Assembly: GCA_036502105.1 (NCBI GenBank)
Contig: DASXZE010000183.1
Span: 1-26,407, forward strand
Length of the DNA: 26,407 nucleotides
Source: Angelobacter sp036502105
Lineage (GTDB): Bacteria > Acidobacteriota > Terriglobia > Terriglobales > Acidobacteriaceae
Reading direction: 5' to 3'
Under the pieces are notes generated by a model. That model was given only the letters and a program-made list of their open reading frames with translations, was not told the origin of the DNA and made no database searches. Numbering within the stretch: the first letter of the stretch is position 1; every line of letters starts with the position of its first letter. Made by a program: the position numbers and the translations under genes. Positions 7,963 through 15,623 of the stretch are shown here, one piece after another.

Positions 7963-8673
7963 ATGAGCTATCTCAGGGAACTGATCAAATCAACCGTAAC
8001 CCCGCTGTTTGGCGGCAAGGCTGCCGCACGCGAGCGCGCTCTGCGCCATGAGCTCGCCCGCTTTGGCAAGATGCTCCACAGCATGGGATTTGTCGCCGCC
8101 ACGGACGGAAACCTCTCCGTCCGTCTTGGCGATGACCGTTTTCTGGTCACGCCCACCGGCTTCAGCAAAGGCATGATGCAGCCGGAAGATATGGTGGTGG
8201 TTGATCTGCAGGGCAAAAAACTGAGTGGCAGCTATATGCCCTCCAGTGAAATTGCCATGCACCTTACCATCTACCGCATGCGGCCGGACGTGGGCGCCGT
8301 GGTCCACGCGCATCCTTGCACCGCCACCGGCTTTGCCTCTGCCGGCATTGCCCTGGATGAACCGCTTTGCTCGGAGATTGTAATCACCCTGGGCGAGGTT
8401 CCGCTCGCGCCCTATGCCACCACCGGCACCATGGAACTCAGCGACTCTCTGCGTCCGTTCATTCCCTTCCATGACGCGATCCTCATGGCCAACCACGGCG
8501 TAGTCACCTATGGTGAAGACCTGTGCCGCGCTTATATGAGGATGGAAGCCGTTGAGCACTACGCAAAAATTGTAATGACCACCCGCCAGCTCGGATGCGC
8601 CCGCTCCCTCAACAGCCGCCAACTGGAAAAACTATTTGAGGTACGCACCCAGTACGCAAAAAACGGGCGGTAA
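7963..8673 (+). CDS. Class II aldolase/adducin-family protein
   Basis: A 236-aa zinc-dependent aldolase-fold protein related to fuculose-phosphate aldolase and ribulose-phosphate epimerase (AraD) enzymes. Visible residues are GNLSVRL and TPTGFSKG (phosphate/substrate loop), catalytic-type E96 in PSSE, metal ligands H115 and H117 in VHAHP, and H178 in ANHGVV. The active-site set is therefore complete. Family members cleave or epimerise sugar phosphates; the exact substrate cannot be told. GGAAGG lies 7-8 nt before the ATG. It directly follows the radical SAM gene on the same strand, which suggests a shared pathway, for example handling a deoxysugar phosphate (inference). An N-terminal 30-residue basic helix precedes the domain. 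Confidence 0.88.
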   Translation: MSYLRELIKSTVTPLFGGKAAARERALRHELARFGKMLHSMGFVAATDGNLSVRLGDDRFLVTPTGFSKGMMQPEDMVVVDLQGKKLSGSYMPSSEIAMHLTIYRMRPDVGAVVHAHPCTATGFASAGIALDEPLCSEIVITLGEVPLAPYATTGTMELSDSLRPFIPFHDAILMANHGVVTYGEDLCRAYMRMEAVEHYAKIVMTTRQLGCARSLNSRQLEKLFEVRTQYAKNGR

Positions 8674-8816
8674 CACGGACGCTAAAAACGCGTGCCAGAC
8701 ATTTACACTTCGCAGAAATAGATAACGTACCCATAACGCTGGACATCTGCTCGCAAGCATGACGCCAGTGATGCGACGTATCAGGCAAGGTCCAAAGCCT
8801 GCGCTTGAAGCCGCAA

Positions 8817-11459
8817 CTACTCCGCCCGCAGGGCGATCATGGGATCTACTTTGCTGGCTCGATGCGCGGGCAGGAACCCTGCAACCGCACCTACAACAAT
8901 CAGCAGAATTGAAACCAATAACATGGTCAAAGGGTCGGCCGCGTGTGTGTTGTAAAGAAGGCTGGACATAAAACGAGTTAAAACCAGCGCGGACGCAAGA
9001 CCAAGAGCAGCTCCTGAAAAGCTCAGCAGGATTGCCTCACGCATTATCAATTGGATCACACGTCGCCTGCCTGAGCCCAACGCCATGCGTATGCCAATTT
9101 CATGCGATCGCTGCGCGACGGAGTAAGAAAGCACGCCGAAGGTTCCCACAGCGGCCAGAGTCAAAGCCAGCAGGGCGAAGGAGCCGAGCAAAAGCATGTT
9201 CAATCTTCGCGTGGCGAGTGATTCGCTCAGATGCTCCTCCATGGAAATAATATCGAACACCGGTTGGTTGCGGTCCAATTCTTTTACTGCGTTGCGGAAG
9301 GTCGCAGCAGCGCCAGAGAGGTCGCGCGTGCGGACGGCAAAATATAGCCCGTCTTGATACACCTTGTTCTGCCGCATGGGAAAATAAATTTCCGATTCTG
9401 CGGCTTTTTCCGGCCCCAGATGATGCTCATCGCCAACAACACCAACAATCGTTACCGATGGTGAATTTGGAATGGGGGAATGAAAGCGCTTACCCACAGC
9501 GCTTTCATCGGGAAAATATTTCCGGGCAAAGGTCTGGTTTACCAGCGCTACATTCGGGGCAGACGCATTGTCCGCGTCAGTAAAATTGCGGCCCACAAGC
9601 AGCGGGATTTGTAGGGTGCGGAAATATTGAGTATCCACGTCAACCGTGGAACTCATGGGCGCCAACCCCACGGAAGGCGCCGGCCTTCCTTCAAAGTTCA
9701 CGCTCATTCCGCCGGTCCAGCCCATGAGCGGCAAGCTGGAGCCAGCGGCAACGGACTCGACGCCGGGAATCGCTCGCAGGCGTTCTGTAAGCTGGTCAAT
9801 GAAGGCGAACTTCTGCTCCGGCCTGGGATAACTAGATTGCAAAAGGTTGATGCGTGCAGTAAGAACTCCATGCAGATTGAAACCGGAATCGACCGACATG
9901 AGGCGAACAAAACTGTGGACGAGCAGGCCCGCGCCGGCCAGCAATACCAGCGCAACAGAAAGTTCCAGCACAACCATGAGATTGCGCAAGCTGCGATGCC
10001 GGGTTCCGGCAACCGTTCGCGTGCTCCCGGCCAATGCGTCAGCAGGAGCGGAACGCAAGGCCCACAATGCTGGCGCAAGTCCAAAGAAAAACCCGCAGAT
10101 AATTGTGACCAGGAGCGTGAGTGTAAGTACCCGCGCATCCACGTGGATATCCGCGACGGAAGGCAGCGCGTGCAGCTTTGCGACGCGAACCAGTTTTACA
10201 ACAAGAAAGGCCACGGCAAGACCGCCGCAACCTCCACAAAATGAGAGCACGAGATTTTCCGTGAGCAATTGACGGACAAGGCGCGCTTTACCAGCGCCGA
10301 GAGCAGAGCGGACTCCGACCTCCGGACCACGCTGCACCGCACGGGCGAGTTGCAGGCTGGCCACGTTGAGGCAGCCGATCAGCAATACAAAACCTACAGC
10401 AACCAGAACTACAAGCAAGCCACGCTGCACGCTGCCAACCAGCTCTGTCTGCAAACTTCGCACACGCACGCTGCTGCCGGAAAAAAATGTCTGTGCTCCT
10501 GCAGTGTAAGAAGCAACTAACTGTTTCGAGACATTGGTTAAATCAGCTCCCGCTTTTGCCAGGGAAATACCCGGTTTCATTCTCCCGACCACGCTGACAA
10601 TCGCCATGGGAGTTTTCTCGCTGGGAGAGAAGTGCGGCAGCGCAAGCGGGACCATGATATCGGGCTGCTGCGTTGCGTCGGGGAAGCGAAAATTTTCCGG
10701 CATCACTCCCACAATGACGTAAGGCTCGCCTTCCAGCATGATCTTTTTTCCAACCACATCCCCGGCCATGCCGAAACGGTCCTGCCACAAGCGATGGCTC
10801 AGGACCACCACATGGCCGGCGCCGGGCTGGTCTTCCTCGGTTGAGAACGTGCGTCCGAGTTGAGGAGCGATGCCGAGCACGGAGAAGAAATCCGCAGTGG
10901 TGTAAACACCCAGCAGTCGATCAGGTTCGCCGGCGCCGCTGAAATTGAAATTTTCCACATCATAGGCGGCTGCGCCTTCGAGCGTACTGCTGCGTTCGCG
11001 CCAGGCCAGAAATTCGGGCGACGCAGTTATCTCGGCATTCTGGCGCGGCATGAACGTTGCAATCGTTACAAGCTGGTTGGCATGCGGGTAAGGAAGTGGA
11101 CGCAAGAGAATGGATTCCACCAGAGTGAAAATAGCAGTGGTAGCGCCGATGCTTAAAACCATGGTGACAATTGCCACGATGGTGAAAACCGGCGAGCGCC
11201 GAAGCGTGCGAAGTCCGTAGCGTATATCCTGCACAACGCTTTCCAGCCAGACAAAAATGTGCGTGCCACGCGCATTTTCCTGAATCAACGCGGTGTTACC
11301 AAAACGGCGACGGGCATTGAGGTGGGATTCCCGCAGCGACATACCGGCGGAGGCGTTGTCTTCAGCGCGCATCTCCAGATGGGAGCGCAATTCATCTTCC
11401 AGGTCCTGATCAATTTTGCGACTACGAAACAGTGATGTGATGCGGCTGAACAGAGACAT
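8817..11459 (-). CDS. ADOP-family permease 2 (MacB/FtsX-like duplicated orphan permease)
   Basis: An 880-aa inner-membrane permease with the same plan as ADOP 1: N-terminal extension (FRSRKIDQDLEDELRSHLE, then ARRRFGN), a first TM segment ending in LRPLPYP, and two MacB-like periplasmic plus FtsX membrane halves. The last helix ends in PAHRASKVDPMIALRAE. The two ADOPs are clearly diverged along their whole length, so this is not a recent duplication. The start is supported by AAGGAG 4 nt before the ATG. It lies 54 nt downstream of its PadR gene and is convergent with the radical SAM/aldolase operon, with 143 nt between them and no obvious terminator. No ATPase gene is nearby. Confidence 0.93.
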   Translation of the reverse strand: MSLFSRITSLFRSRKIDQDLEDELRSHLEMRAEDNASAGMSLRESHLNARRRFGNTALIQENARGTHIFVWLESVVQDIRYGLRTLRRSPVFTIVAIVTMVLSIGATTAIFTLVESILLRPLPYPHANQLVTIATFMPRQNAEITASPEFLAWRERSSTLEGAAAYDVENFNFSGAGEPDRLLGVYTTADFFSVLGIAPQLGRTFSTEEDQPGAGHVVVLSHRLWQDRFGMAGDVVGKKIMLEGEPYVIVGVMPENFRFPDATQQPDIMVPLALPHFSPSEKTPMAIVSVVGRMKPGISLAKAGADLTNVSKQLVASYTAGAQTFFSGSSVRVRSLQTELVGSVQRGLLVVLVAVGFVLLIGCLNVASLQLARAVQRGPEVGVRSALGAGKARLVRQLLTENLVLSFCGGCGGLAVAFLVVKLVRVAKLHALPSVADIHVDARVLTLTLLVTIICGFFFGLAPALWALRSAPADALAGSTRTVAGTRHRSLRNLMVVLELSVALVLLAGAGLLVHSFVRLMSVDSGFNLHGVLTARINLLQSSYPRPEQKFAFIDQLTERLRAIPGVESVAAGSSLPLMGWTGGMSVNFEGRPAPSVGLAPMSSTVDVDTQYFRTLQIPLLVGRNFTDADNASAPNVALVNQTFARKYFPDESAVGKRFHSPIPNSPSVTIVGVVGDEHHLGPEKAAESEIYFPMRQNKVYQDGLYFAVRTRDLSGAAATFRNAVKELDRNQPVFDIISMEEHLSESLATRRLNMLLLGSFALLALTLAAVGTFGVLSYSVAQRSHEIGIRMALGSGRRRVIQLIMREAILLSFSGAALGLASALVLTRFMSSLLYNTHAADPLTMLLVSILLIVVGAVAGFLPAHRASKVDPMIALRAE

Positions 11460-11513
11460 TGGCGCTCCTTTCTTATTCCGGTCTTTCCTGCTCCAAATAT
11501 TGGCTGCAAGTGA

Positions 11514-11843
11514 TCAGGCGAATTTCAACAAACTGCCGACGCCCTGAACTATGCGCTCCCAACTCTCCGCTTCTCTGGCCATTTGCTTGCGCCCTGTGGG
11601 TGTGAGCTTGTAATACCTGGCGCGACGGTTTTTCTCTGAAGTGCGCCACTCAGAAGCGATCCAGCCAGCTTCTTCAATGCGGTGTAACGCGGGATAGAGT
11701 GAGCCCTCTTCAACGCGGAGAAGATCGTCTGTGACACGCTGGATATGCAGAACAATGCCATAGCCGTGCATACTGCCAAGTTGCGAAAGCGTTTTCAGGA
11801 TCAGCAGATCAAGCGTGCCTAGAAGCTGGTCGTTCTTGCCCAT
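11514..11843 (-). CDS. PadR-family transcriptional regulator of ADOP cassette 2
   Basis: A 109-aa winged-helix regulator of the acidobacterial PadR type: GTLDLLILKTL, MHGYGIVLHIQ, VEEGSLYPALHRIEEAGW, and wing RRARYYKLTPTG. It is similar to the cassette 1 regulator over the core but differs at both ends. The start is supported by GAGGAG 4 nt before the ATG. It is first in a two-gene operon with ADOP 2 and probably represses it through the palindrome just upstream. Confidence 0.92.
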   Translation of the reverse strand: MGKNDQLLGTLDLLILKTLSQLGSMHGYGIVLHIQRVTDDLLRVEEGSLYPALHRIEEAGWIASEWRTSEKNRRARYYKLTPTGRKQMAREAESWERIVQGVGSLLKFA

Positions 11844-11853
11844 ACGGCTCCTC

Positions 11854-11863
11854 TAGATATCTA
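11854..11863 (-). promoter_or_regulatory. PadR operator-like palindrome TAGATATCTA
   Basis: A perfect 10-bp palindrome lies between the predicted -10 box and the GAGGAG ribosome-binding site of the cassette 2 PadR gene. Its TAGA/TCTA half-sites match those of the cassette 1 operator, with a 2-bp centre here and a 3-bp centre there. Binding by PadR is inferred from position and family habit. Confidence 0.45.
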
Positions 11864-11876
11864 TGTTTGCACAGAC

Positions 11877-11906
11877 AGGATAGTGCTCCCCATACCTAGA
11901 TGTCAA
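11877..11906 (-). promoter_or_regulatory. Sigma-70-type promoter of PadR-ADOP cassette 2
   Basis: On the minus strand a consensus TTGACA (11906-11901) is followed after 18 bp by TATCCT (11882-11877), about 34 nt upstream of the PadR start. It has the same architecture as the cassette 1 promoter. Confidence 0.5.
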
Positions 11907-12566
11907 GGGAAGGACATTACTTGCTCCTGCTGGCCGACATTTTTACCTGCAAAAAAAGCTGCGCGAAAACTAATTGTTCCGCAGAGATACGCTGTCAAGA
12001 TGTACTTCTTCCTGCTTGATTTTTTCAGGAGACGAGCTAATATCGCTCTGACTGGACTAGTTATGAAGTAGTAAAAAAGCTATCAGATCAGAGGCGCCAG
12101 CCCTTGGGGATGCCATCCCACTACGCATTCGGGTTAAACCTACGCCAATCTGGGATGATTGGGATAAACCGGGAGGGGGTAGGGGGAGAGGCTGGTGTTA
12201 ACTAGATGGTAATTTTTGGGATTGCCAAAATCGCCAGGATTGTCAAAATTGGTAATTGAGAAGCGGCGGCGGATCAGCGCATGGCTGATTGATAGATAAG
12301 CTCTTTGACAAACGAAAGAGAAGAATCGCAGGATCGCGCGTCATTGCCGACATCGCGCGTGATATTGGAGGATAGGTTCGCGCAGAAGGGAAAGCGGCAC
12401 AAGGTGCTTCACTCCGATTCAGACGCTGATGAAACCGCGTCTTTCATTACGGAGTTCAGTATGACGTCTCTTAATGTGGGTACGTCATTAGATGCGCTAT
12501 CCCCAATTTCACCCTTAGTCCGCCCTCGCGGTAGAATAAAACGCGCCGTGCAGTCCTTCCCCAACC
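11907..12566. other. Long intergenic stretch without a convincing gene
   Basis: About 660 nt between the divergent PadR and histidine kinase genes. Contents seen are a G-rich tract (12170-12190, GGGAGGGGGTAGGGGGAG), the 18-bp tandem repeat listed separately, and GCTCTTTGACAA (12300-12311), which resembles a boxA-like antitermination word. An 89-codon frame at 12305-12574 has no ribosome-binding site or recognisable motif, so I do not call it. No terminator or RNA gene is recognised. Confidence 0.4.
12219..12254 (+). repeat. 18-bp tandem repeat, two imperfect copies
   Basis: GGATTGCCAAAATCGCCA (12219-12236) is followed directly by GGATTGTCAAAATTGGTA (12237-12254), with 13 of 18 positions identical. 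A related GGTAATTTTTG precedes it at 12208. It lies in a non-coding stretch. Confidence 0.6.
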
Positions 12567-14189
12567 ATGTCTGACTTTCCATCCAAGACCACAAATCTCG
12601 CCGTAAGCAATGCGCGCCAGATTTATGGCGATGGCGAGATGGCGGAACTTACACGCGCCTTCGACTGGAGCAAAACTCCGGTTGGCCCCATCGACACCTG
12701 GCCGGATGTCCTTATCACTACCGTGAATATGCTGCTGGCCACCCGCCATCCCATGTTTCTCTGGTGGGGGCCGGAGCTGATTCAGTTTTATAACGACGGC
12801 TATCGCCCCAGCATCCGTGAAGATAAACATCCCGGAGCGCTTGGCCGGCGCGGCAAGGATTCGTGGCAGGAAATCTGGCCTATCATCGGCCCGCAGATTG
12901 ACGCAGTCATGACCCGGGGCGAATCCACCTGGCACCAGAATGCGCTGGTGCCTATCTATCGCAATGGCCAGCTCGAAGATGTTTATTGGACCTACAGCTA
13001 CAGCCCCATCCGTGATAGCCAGGGGAAAATTCACGGTACGCTGGTTACCTGCAGTGAAACCACTGAAGAAGTTGTGGGAGCGAAGCGCCTGCGTGAAAGT
13101 GAAGCCCGCTTTCGCAGCCTGATAGAGCAGGCCAACGTTGGGTTCCTGATTGGCGATCTGGTCGGCAATATCAGCTACCTGAATCCCACAATCCTGAAAA
13201 CGCTAGGTTATACCGCGGAAGAAGTCGAGGCTGGCCTGGTGCGTTGGAAAGATCTTACGCCTCCGGAATATGCAGATCTCGATGCGCACGCAGTCCAGCA
13301 ATTACAAGAGCTCGGCATTGCGCAGCCCTATGAAAAAGCCTACCTCACTAAAGATGGGCGCAAAATTCCGCTGTTAATAGGCGCAGCCGTGCTCGCTTCC
13401 ATGGATGAACGTCCGGTGGAAGTGGCGGCATTCACCCTGGACCTGAGCGAACTCAAGCGCGCGGAAGGCGCACTGCGGCAATCGGAAAAACTTGCGGCCG
13501 TCGGCCGGCTGGCCAGCTCCATTGCGCATGAAATCAACAATCCTCTGGAAGCCGTCACGAATTTGCTTTACCTCATTGATACGGCGTCAATACCAGAAGA
13601 GGTAAGAGGTTTCGTCCGCATGGCGCAGCAGGAACTGGGCCGGGTCGCCAACATCACCACGCAGACGCTGCGCTTTCATCGCCAATCCACCAATGCAAAA
13701 ACAGCGTTCCTGGCCCAGATCATTGAAGGCGTGCTTTCCCTTTTCCACGGACGGCTGGTCAATGCCGGCATTGAAGTGGAGCGGCAATATCACGATGCCA
13801 ACCCTGTTTTGTGCTATGAGAGTGACATCCGGCAGGTCTTTACTAACTTGCTGAGCAATGCCATTGACGCTACGGCGTCAGGTGGAAAAATTACTGTGCG
13901 CGAGAAAAACGCCACGGATTGGCAGACCGGTGAGCAGGGCCTGCGCATCACCATCGCCGACACCGGACACGGCATGTCAGCAGAAACGCGCCAGCTGATT
14001 TTTGATCCGTTCTTTACCACCAAAGGCATTACCGGAACCGGCCTGGGATTATGGGTAAGCGCTGAGATTCTGAAAAAACATCGGGCAAAGATCCGCGTCC
14101 ATAGCAGCCAGAAACAGCCAGGGCAAGGCACGGTCTTCTCCATTTTCTTTCCCCATGATGGCGTGCTTGAAGCCACAGGAAAGATGTAG
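12567..14189 (+). CDS. PAS-domain sensor histidine kinase (orphan)
   Basis: A 540-aa cytoplasmic kinase; no TM segment or signal is visible. Residues about 25-170 form a PAS-like sensor (FDWSKTPVG, PMFLWWGPEL, then YSPIRD). Residues about 175-295 are a second PAS domain (RFRSLIEQANVGFLI, LGYTAEEVE). Residues about 305-370 are HisKA, with phospho-acceptor H321 in SIAHEINNPLE. Residues about 410-535 are the HATPase: N431 in the N box (LLSNAIDAT), D465 in the G1 box (IADTGHG), and GTGLGL in G2. All catalytic motifs are intact. No receiver domain or response regulator is adjacent, so its partner is elsewhere. There is no Shine-Dalgarno before the ATG; an internal Met 24 is a possible alternative start. 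Confidence 0.92.
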   Translation: MSDFPSKTTNLAVSNARQIYGDGEMAELTRAFDWSKTPVGPIDTWPDVLITTVNMLLATRHPMFLWWGPELIQFYNDGYRPSIREDKHPGALGRRGKDSWQEIWPIIGPQIDAVMTRGESTWHQNALVPIYRNGQLEDVYWTYSYSPIRDSQGKIHGTLVTCSETTEEVVGAKRLRESEARFRSLIEQANVGFLIGDLVGNISYLNPTILKTLGYTAEEVEAGLVRWKDLTPPEYADLDAHAVQQLQELGIAQPYEKAYLTKDGRKIPLLIGAAVLASMDERPVEVAAFTLDLSELKRAEGALRQSEKLAAVGRLASSIAHEINNPLEAVTNLLYLIDTASIPEEVRGFVRMAQQELGRVANITTQTLRFHRQSTNAKTAFLAQIIEGVLSLFHGRLVNAGIEVERQYHDANPVLCYESDIRQVFTNLLSNAIDATASGGKITVREKNATDWQTGEQGLRITIADTGHGMSAETRQLIFDPFFTTKGITGTGLGLWVSAEILKKHRAKIRVHSSQKQPGQGTVFSIFFPHDGVLEATGKM

Positions 14190-14374
14190 CTGCCATTCGC
14201 TGATCAGCGGTCTGAATGCCGATCCGAAAAAATCTGACTCGAGTTTCTTACGCTAAATTTTTCTCGGAACCATTCCCGCTTTCTGGCGTAATTTATCCCC
14301 AGAACCGTCGCAAACGTGTGCCTGATTTTAATCCCCAATTACGCATATTACTCCGTGTGTTTCAAAGGCTTTTT

Positions 14375-14441
14375 CGTGATCTGCGACCATCAGCGTAGAT
14401 CAGCGGCAAACATCCTTTGTGTTCCTTCGTGTCCTTGTGGT
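14375..14441. repeat. Short-period degenerate repeats in the kinase-kdoO gap
   Basis: Two kinds of short periodic sequence lie side by side. At 14375-14406 the words GATCTGCG, CATCAGCG and GATCAGCG recur at 11-13 nt spacing. At 14416-14441 TTTGTGTTC, CTTCGTGTC and CTTGTGGT recur every 9 nt. The word GATCAGCGG also occurs at 14202-14210 within a perfect palindrome CGCTGATCAGCG (14198-14209). The 263-nt gap holds no convincing gene; a 60-codon frame there has no supporting signal. Confidence 0.5.
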
Positions 14442-14452
14442 AAATGGTTCAG

Positions 14453-15394
14453 CTAGATCGCGGCTCTAGGAACGTAATTGCCGTCTTCCAAAACCTGGCA
14501 CGGCGCAACTTGCGGTGTGACCAGCGCTTCGCGTGGAATAATAAATGTCTGCTCCAGTGCGTACTTGCCGGACATGGCTGCGTGCGGAACGCCATCGGTA
14601 TAGACCATCCATGAGCTGCCCGGCGGGAAAACCAATTCCTGTTTGGGCGAGTTCTGCTGAAAATCCAAATTCTCCTTGAGCCAGTCATGCAGGTAGAGCA
14701 TGTACTCGTCATAGGGCGAGCGATCTGGCACGGGCAGGCCAATCTTGCCGGCCATGTGCGCCAGCTTGCGGCCCAGTCCGCCTCCAGAGATTTTTTTTAC
14801 CTGCGTCAACTTGGGCAGAAAATCATGGAACGGCTCGCCCACATTCCACACGCGCCCCACTGACGGATTGATATTGGCAAACACCCGCAGTATGCGCGCG
14901 CCATGCGTGGGCCGCGTTGGGAATGCGTCCACGTGCAGCAGATCATTGCGCTTATGCAATGACAAGTCGCGTCCCTGCTCTTCCAGCGGACGGAAGCTGG
15001 CAAAGTCGAGCTTCATCTTTCCCGCGTATGGCCCCAGAAACTGTGAGATAAATTTTGTGACCGAAGCGGAGAAACTGCGCATGATGACATTCATGCGATC
15101 GCGGTCCGGCGAGTTCTCATCCACGCCTTTCAGAATATCTTTGGCCGGCCGGTATGAAATATTTTTATGGAAGCGCGAGCCGGTCTGCTTCTGTGAGAGC
15201 AGGAATTCGCGATCAGTATCCGGGAACTCAAAGGGCACATGGCTGAAGAACAGCACCTTGCCGCGCTCCAGTTGGTCGCAGTGCCACGGAGCCTGCTTCA
15301 GGTCAAAATTGGTTACGTCCACAATTGCCGATGTATCAGGTGCCGCCATTGCATCCCCATCCTCTTGATCAGCCAGATCCTTATCACTAAGCAT
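14453..15394 (-). CDS. kdoO: Kdo 3-hydroxylase-like Fe(II)/2-oxoglutarate dioxygenase
   Basis: A 313-aa soluble protein of the Kdo hydroxylase family, which hydroxylates the 3-deoxy-D-manno-octulosonic acid of Kdo2-lipid A using Fe(II), 2-oxoglutarate and oxygen. The iron-binding facial triad is visible as H154-x-D156 (LLHVDAF) and a distal H271 (GVPHAAMSG). RILRVFANINP follows the HxD, as expected for the cupin core, and the length is normal for the family. This implies an outer membrane with Kdo-containing lipid A. The ATG at 15394 has no clear ribosome-binding site. The ATG at 15349 (Met 16) is preceded by GGGGA at 5 nt and may be the true start. It is the last of several minus-strand genes but separated from PNGase by 229 nt and a terminator, so it has its own promoter. 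Confidence 0.85.
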   Translation of the reverse strand: MLSDKDLADQEDGDAMAAPDTSAIVDVTNFDLKQAPWHCDQLERGKVLFFSHVPFEFPDTDREFLLSQKQTGSRFHKNISYRPAKDILKGVDENSPDRDRMNVIMRSFSASVTKFISQFLGPYAGKMKLDFASFRPLEEQGRDLSLHKRNDLLHVDAFPTRPTHGARILRVFANINPSVGRVWNVGEPFHDFLPKLTQVKKISGGGLGRKLAHMAGKIGLPVPDRSPYDEYMLYLHDWLKENLDFQQNSPKQELVFPPGSSWMVYTDGVPHAAMSGKYALEQTFIIPREALVTPQVAPCQVLEDGNYVPRAAI

Positions 15395-15470
15395 GATCAG
15401 AGAAAATGATACCGCGCTTCATCGCACGCGGCAAAGCATTCACAGTATTGAGACTGTTTCCTGACACGGG

Positions 15471-15533
15471 GTGGAGCAGGCCTTCAGGCCTGCGTTCAAT
15501 TCTCATAAAATGCTCCGGGTACAGCCCCTGAGG
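15471..15533. repeat. REP-like palindromic intergenic element
   Basis: A perfect hairpin GCAGGCC-TTCA-GGCCTGC (15476-15493) is followed by a second G/C-rich segment (15513-15533). There are no T tracts, so it is not a typical terminator. It resembles the palindromic extragenic elements common in Acidobacteriota intergenic DNA, judged from general familiarity only. Confidence 0.45.
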
Positions 15534-15569
15534 GATCAGTTTCTGCGATATCAAAACTCAAGTTGCCGC

Positions 15570-15600
15570 AAAAAAAAGCGCGGAAACTTTCTTCCGCGCC
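15570..15600 (-). terminator. Rho-independent terminator of the PNGase A-like gene
   Basis: On the minus strand an 8-bp stem GCGCGGAA/TTCCGCGC (15599-15592 with 15585-15578) with a 6-nt loop is followed by eight T residues (15577-15570). It lies 24 nt after the stop codon of the minus-strand gene. Confidence 0.85.
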
Positions 15601-15623
15601 ATTTCAATTTACTAAAGCTCTTT

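Noticed and set aside
7990..8622. 210-codon minus-strand frame
   Set aside because: Complement of the class II aldolase gene, which has all catalytic residues.
9627..10272. Plus-strand frames of 205 and 141 codons inside ADOP 2
   Set aside because: They are antisense to a full-length, clearly recognisable permease and carry no motifs or ribosome-binding sites.
12300..12311. GCTCTTTGACAA as a sign of an rRNA operon leader
   Set aside because: No rRNA or tRNA sequence follows; a 12-nt match alone is not enough.
12305..12574. 89-codon frame upstream of the histidine kinase
   Set aside because: No ribosome-binding site, no motif, and it overlaps the kinase start in another frame.
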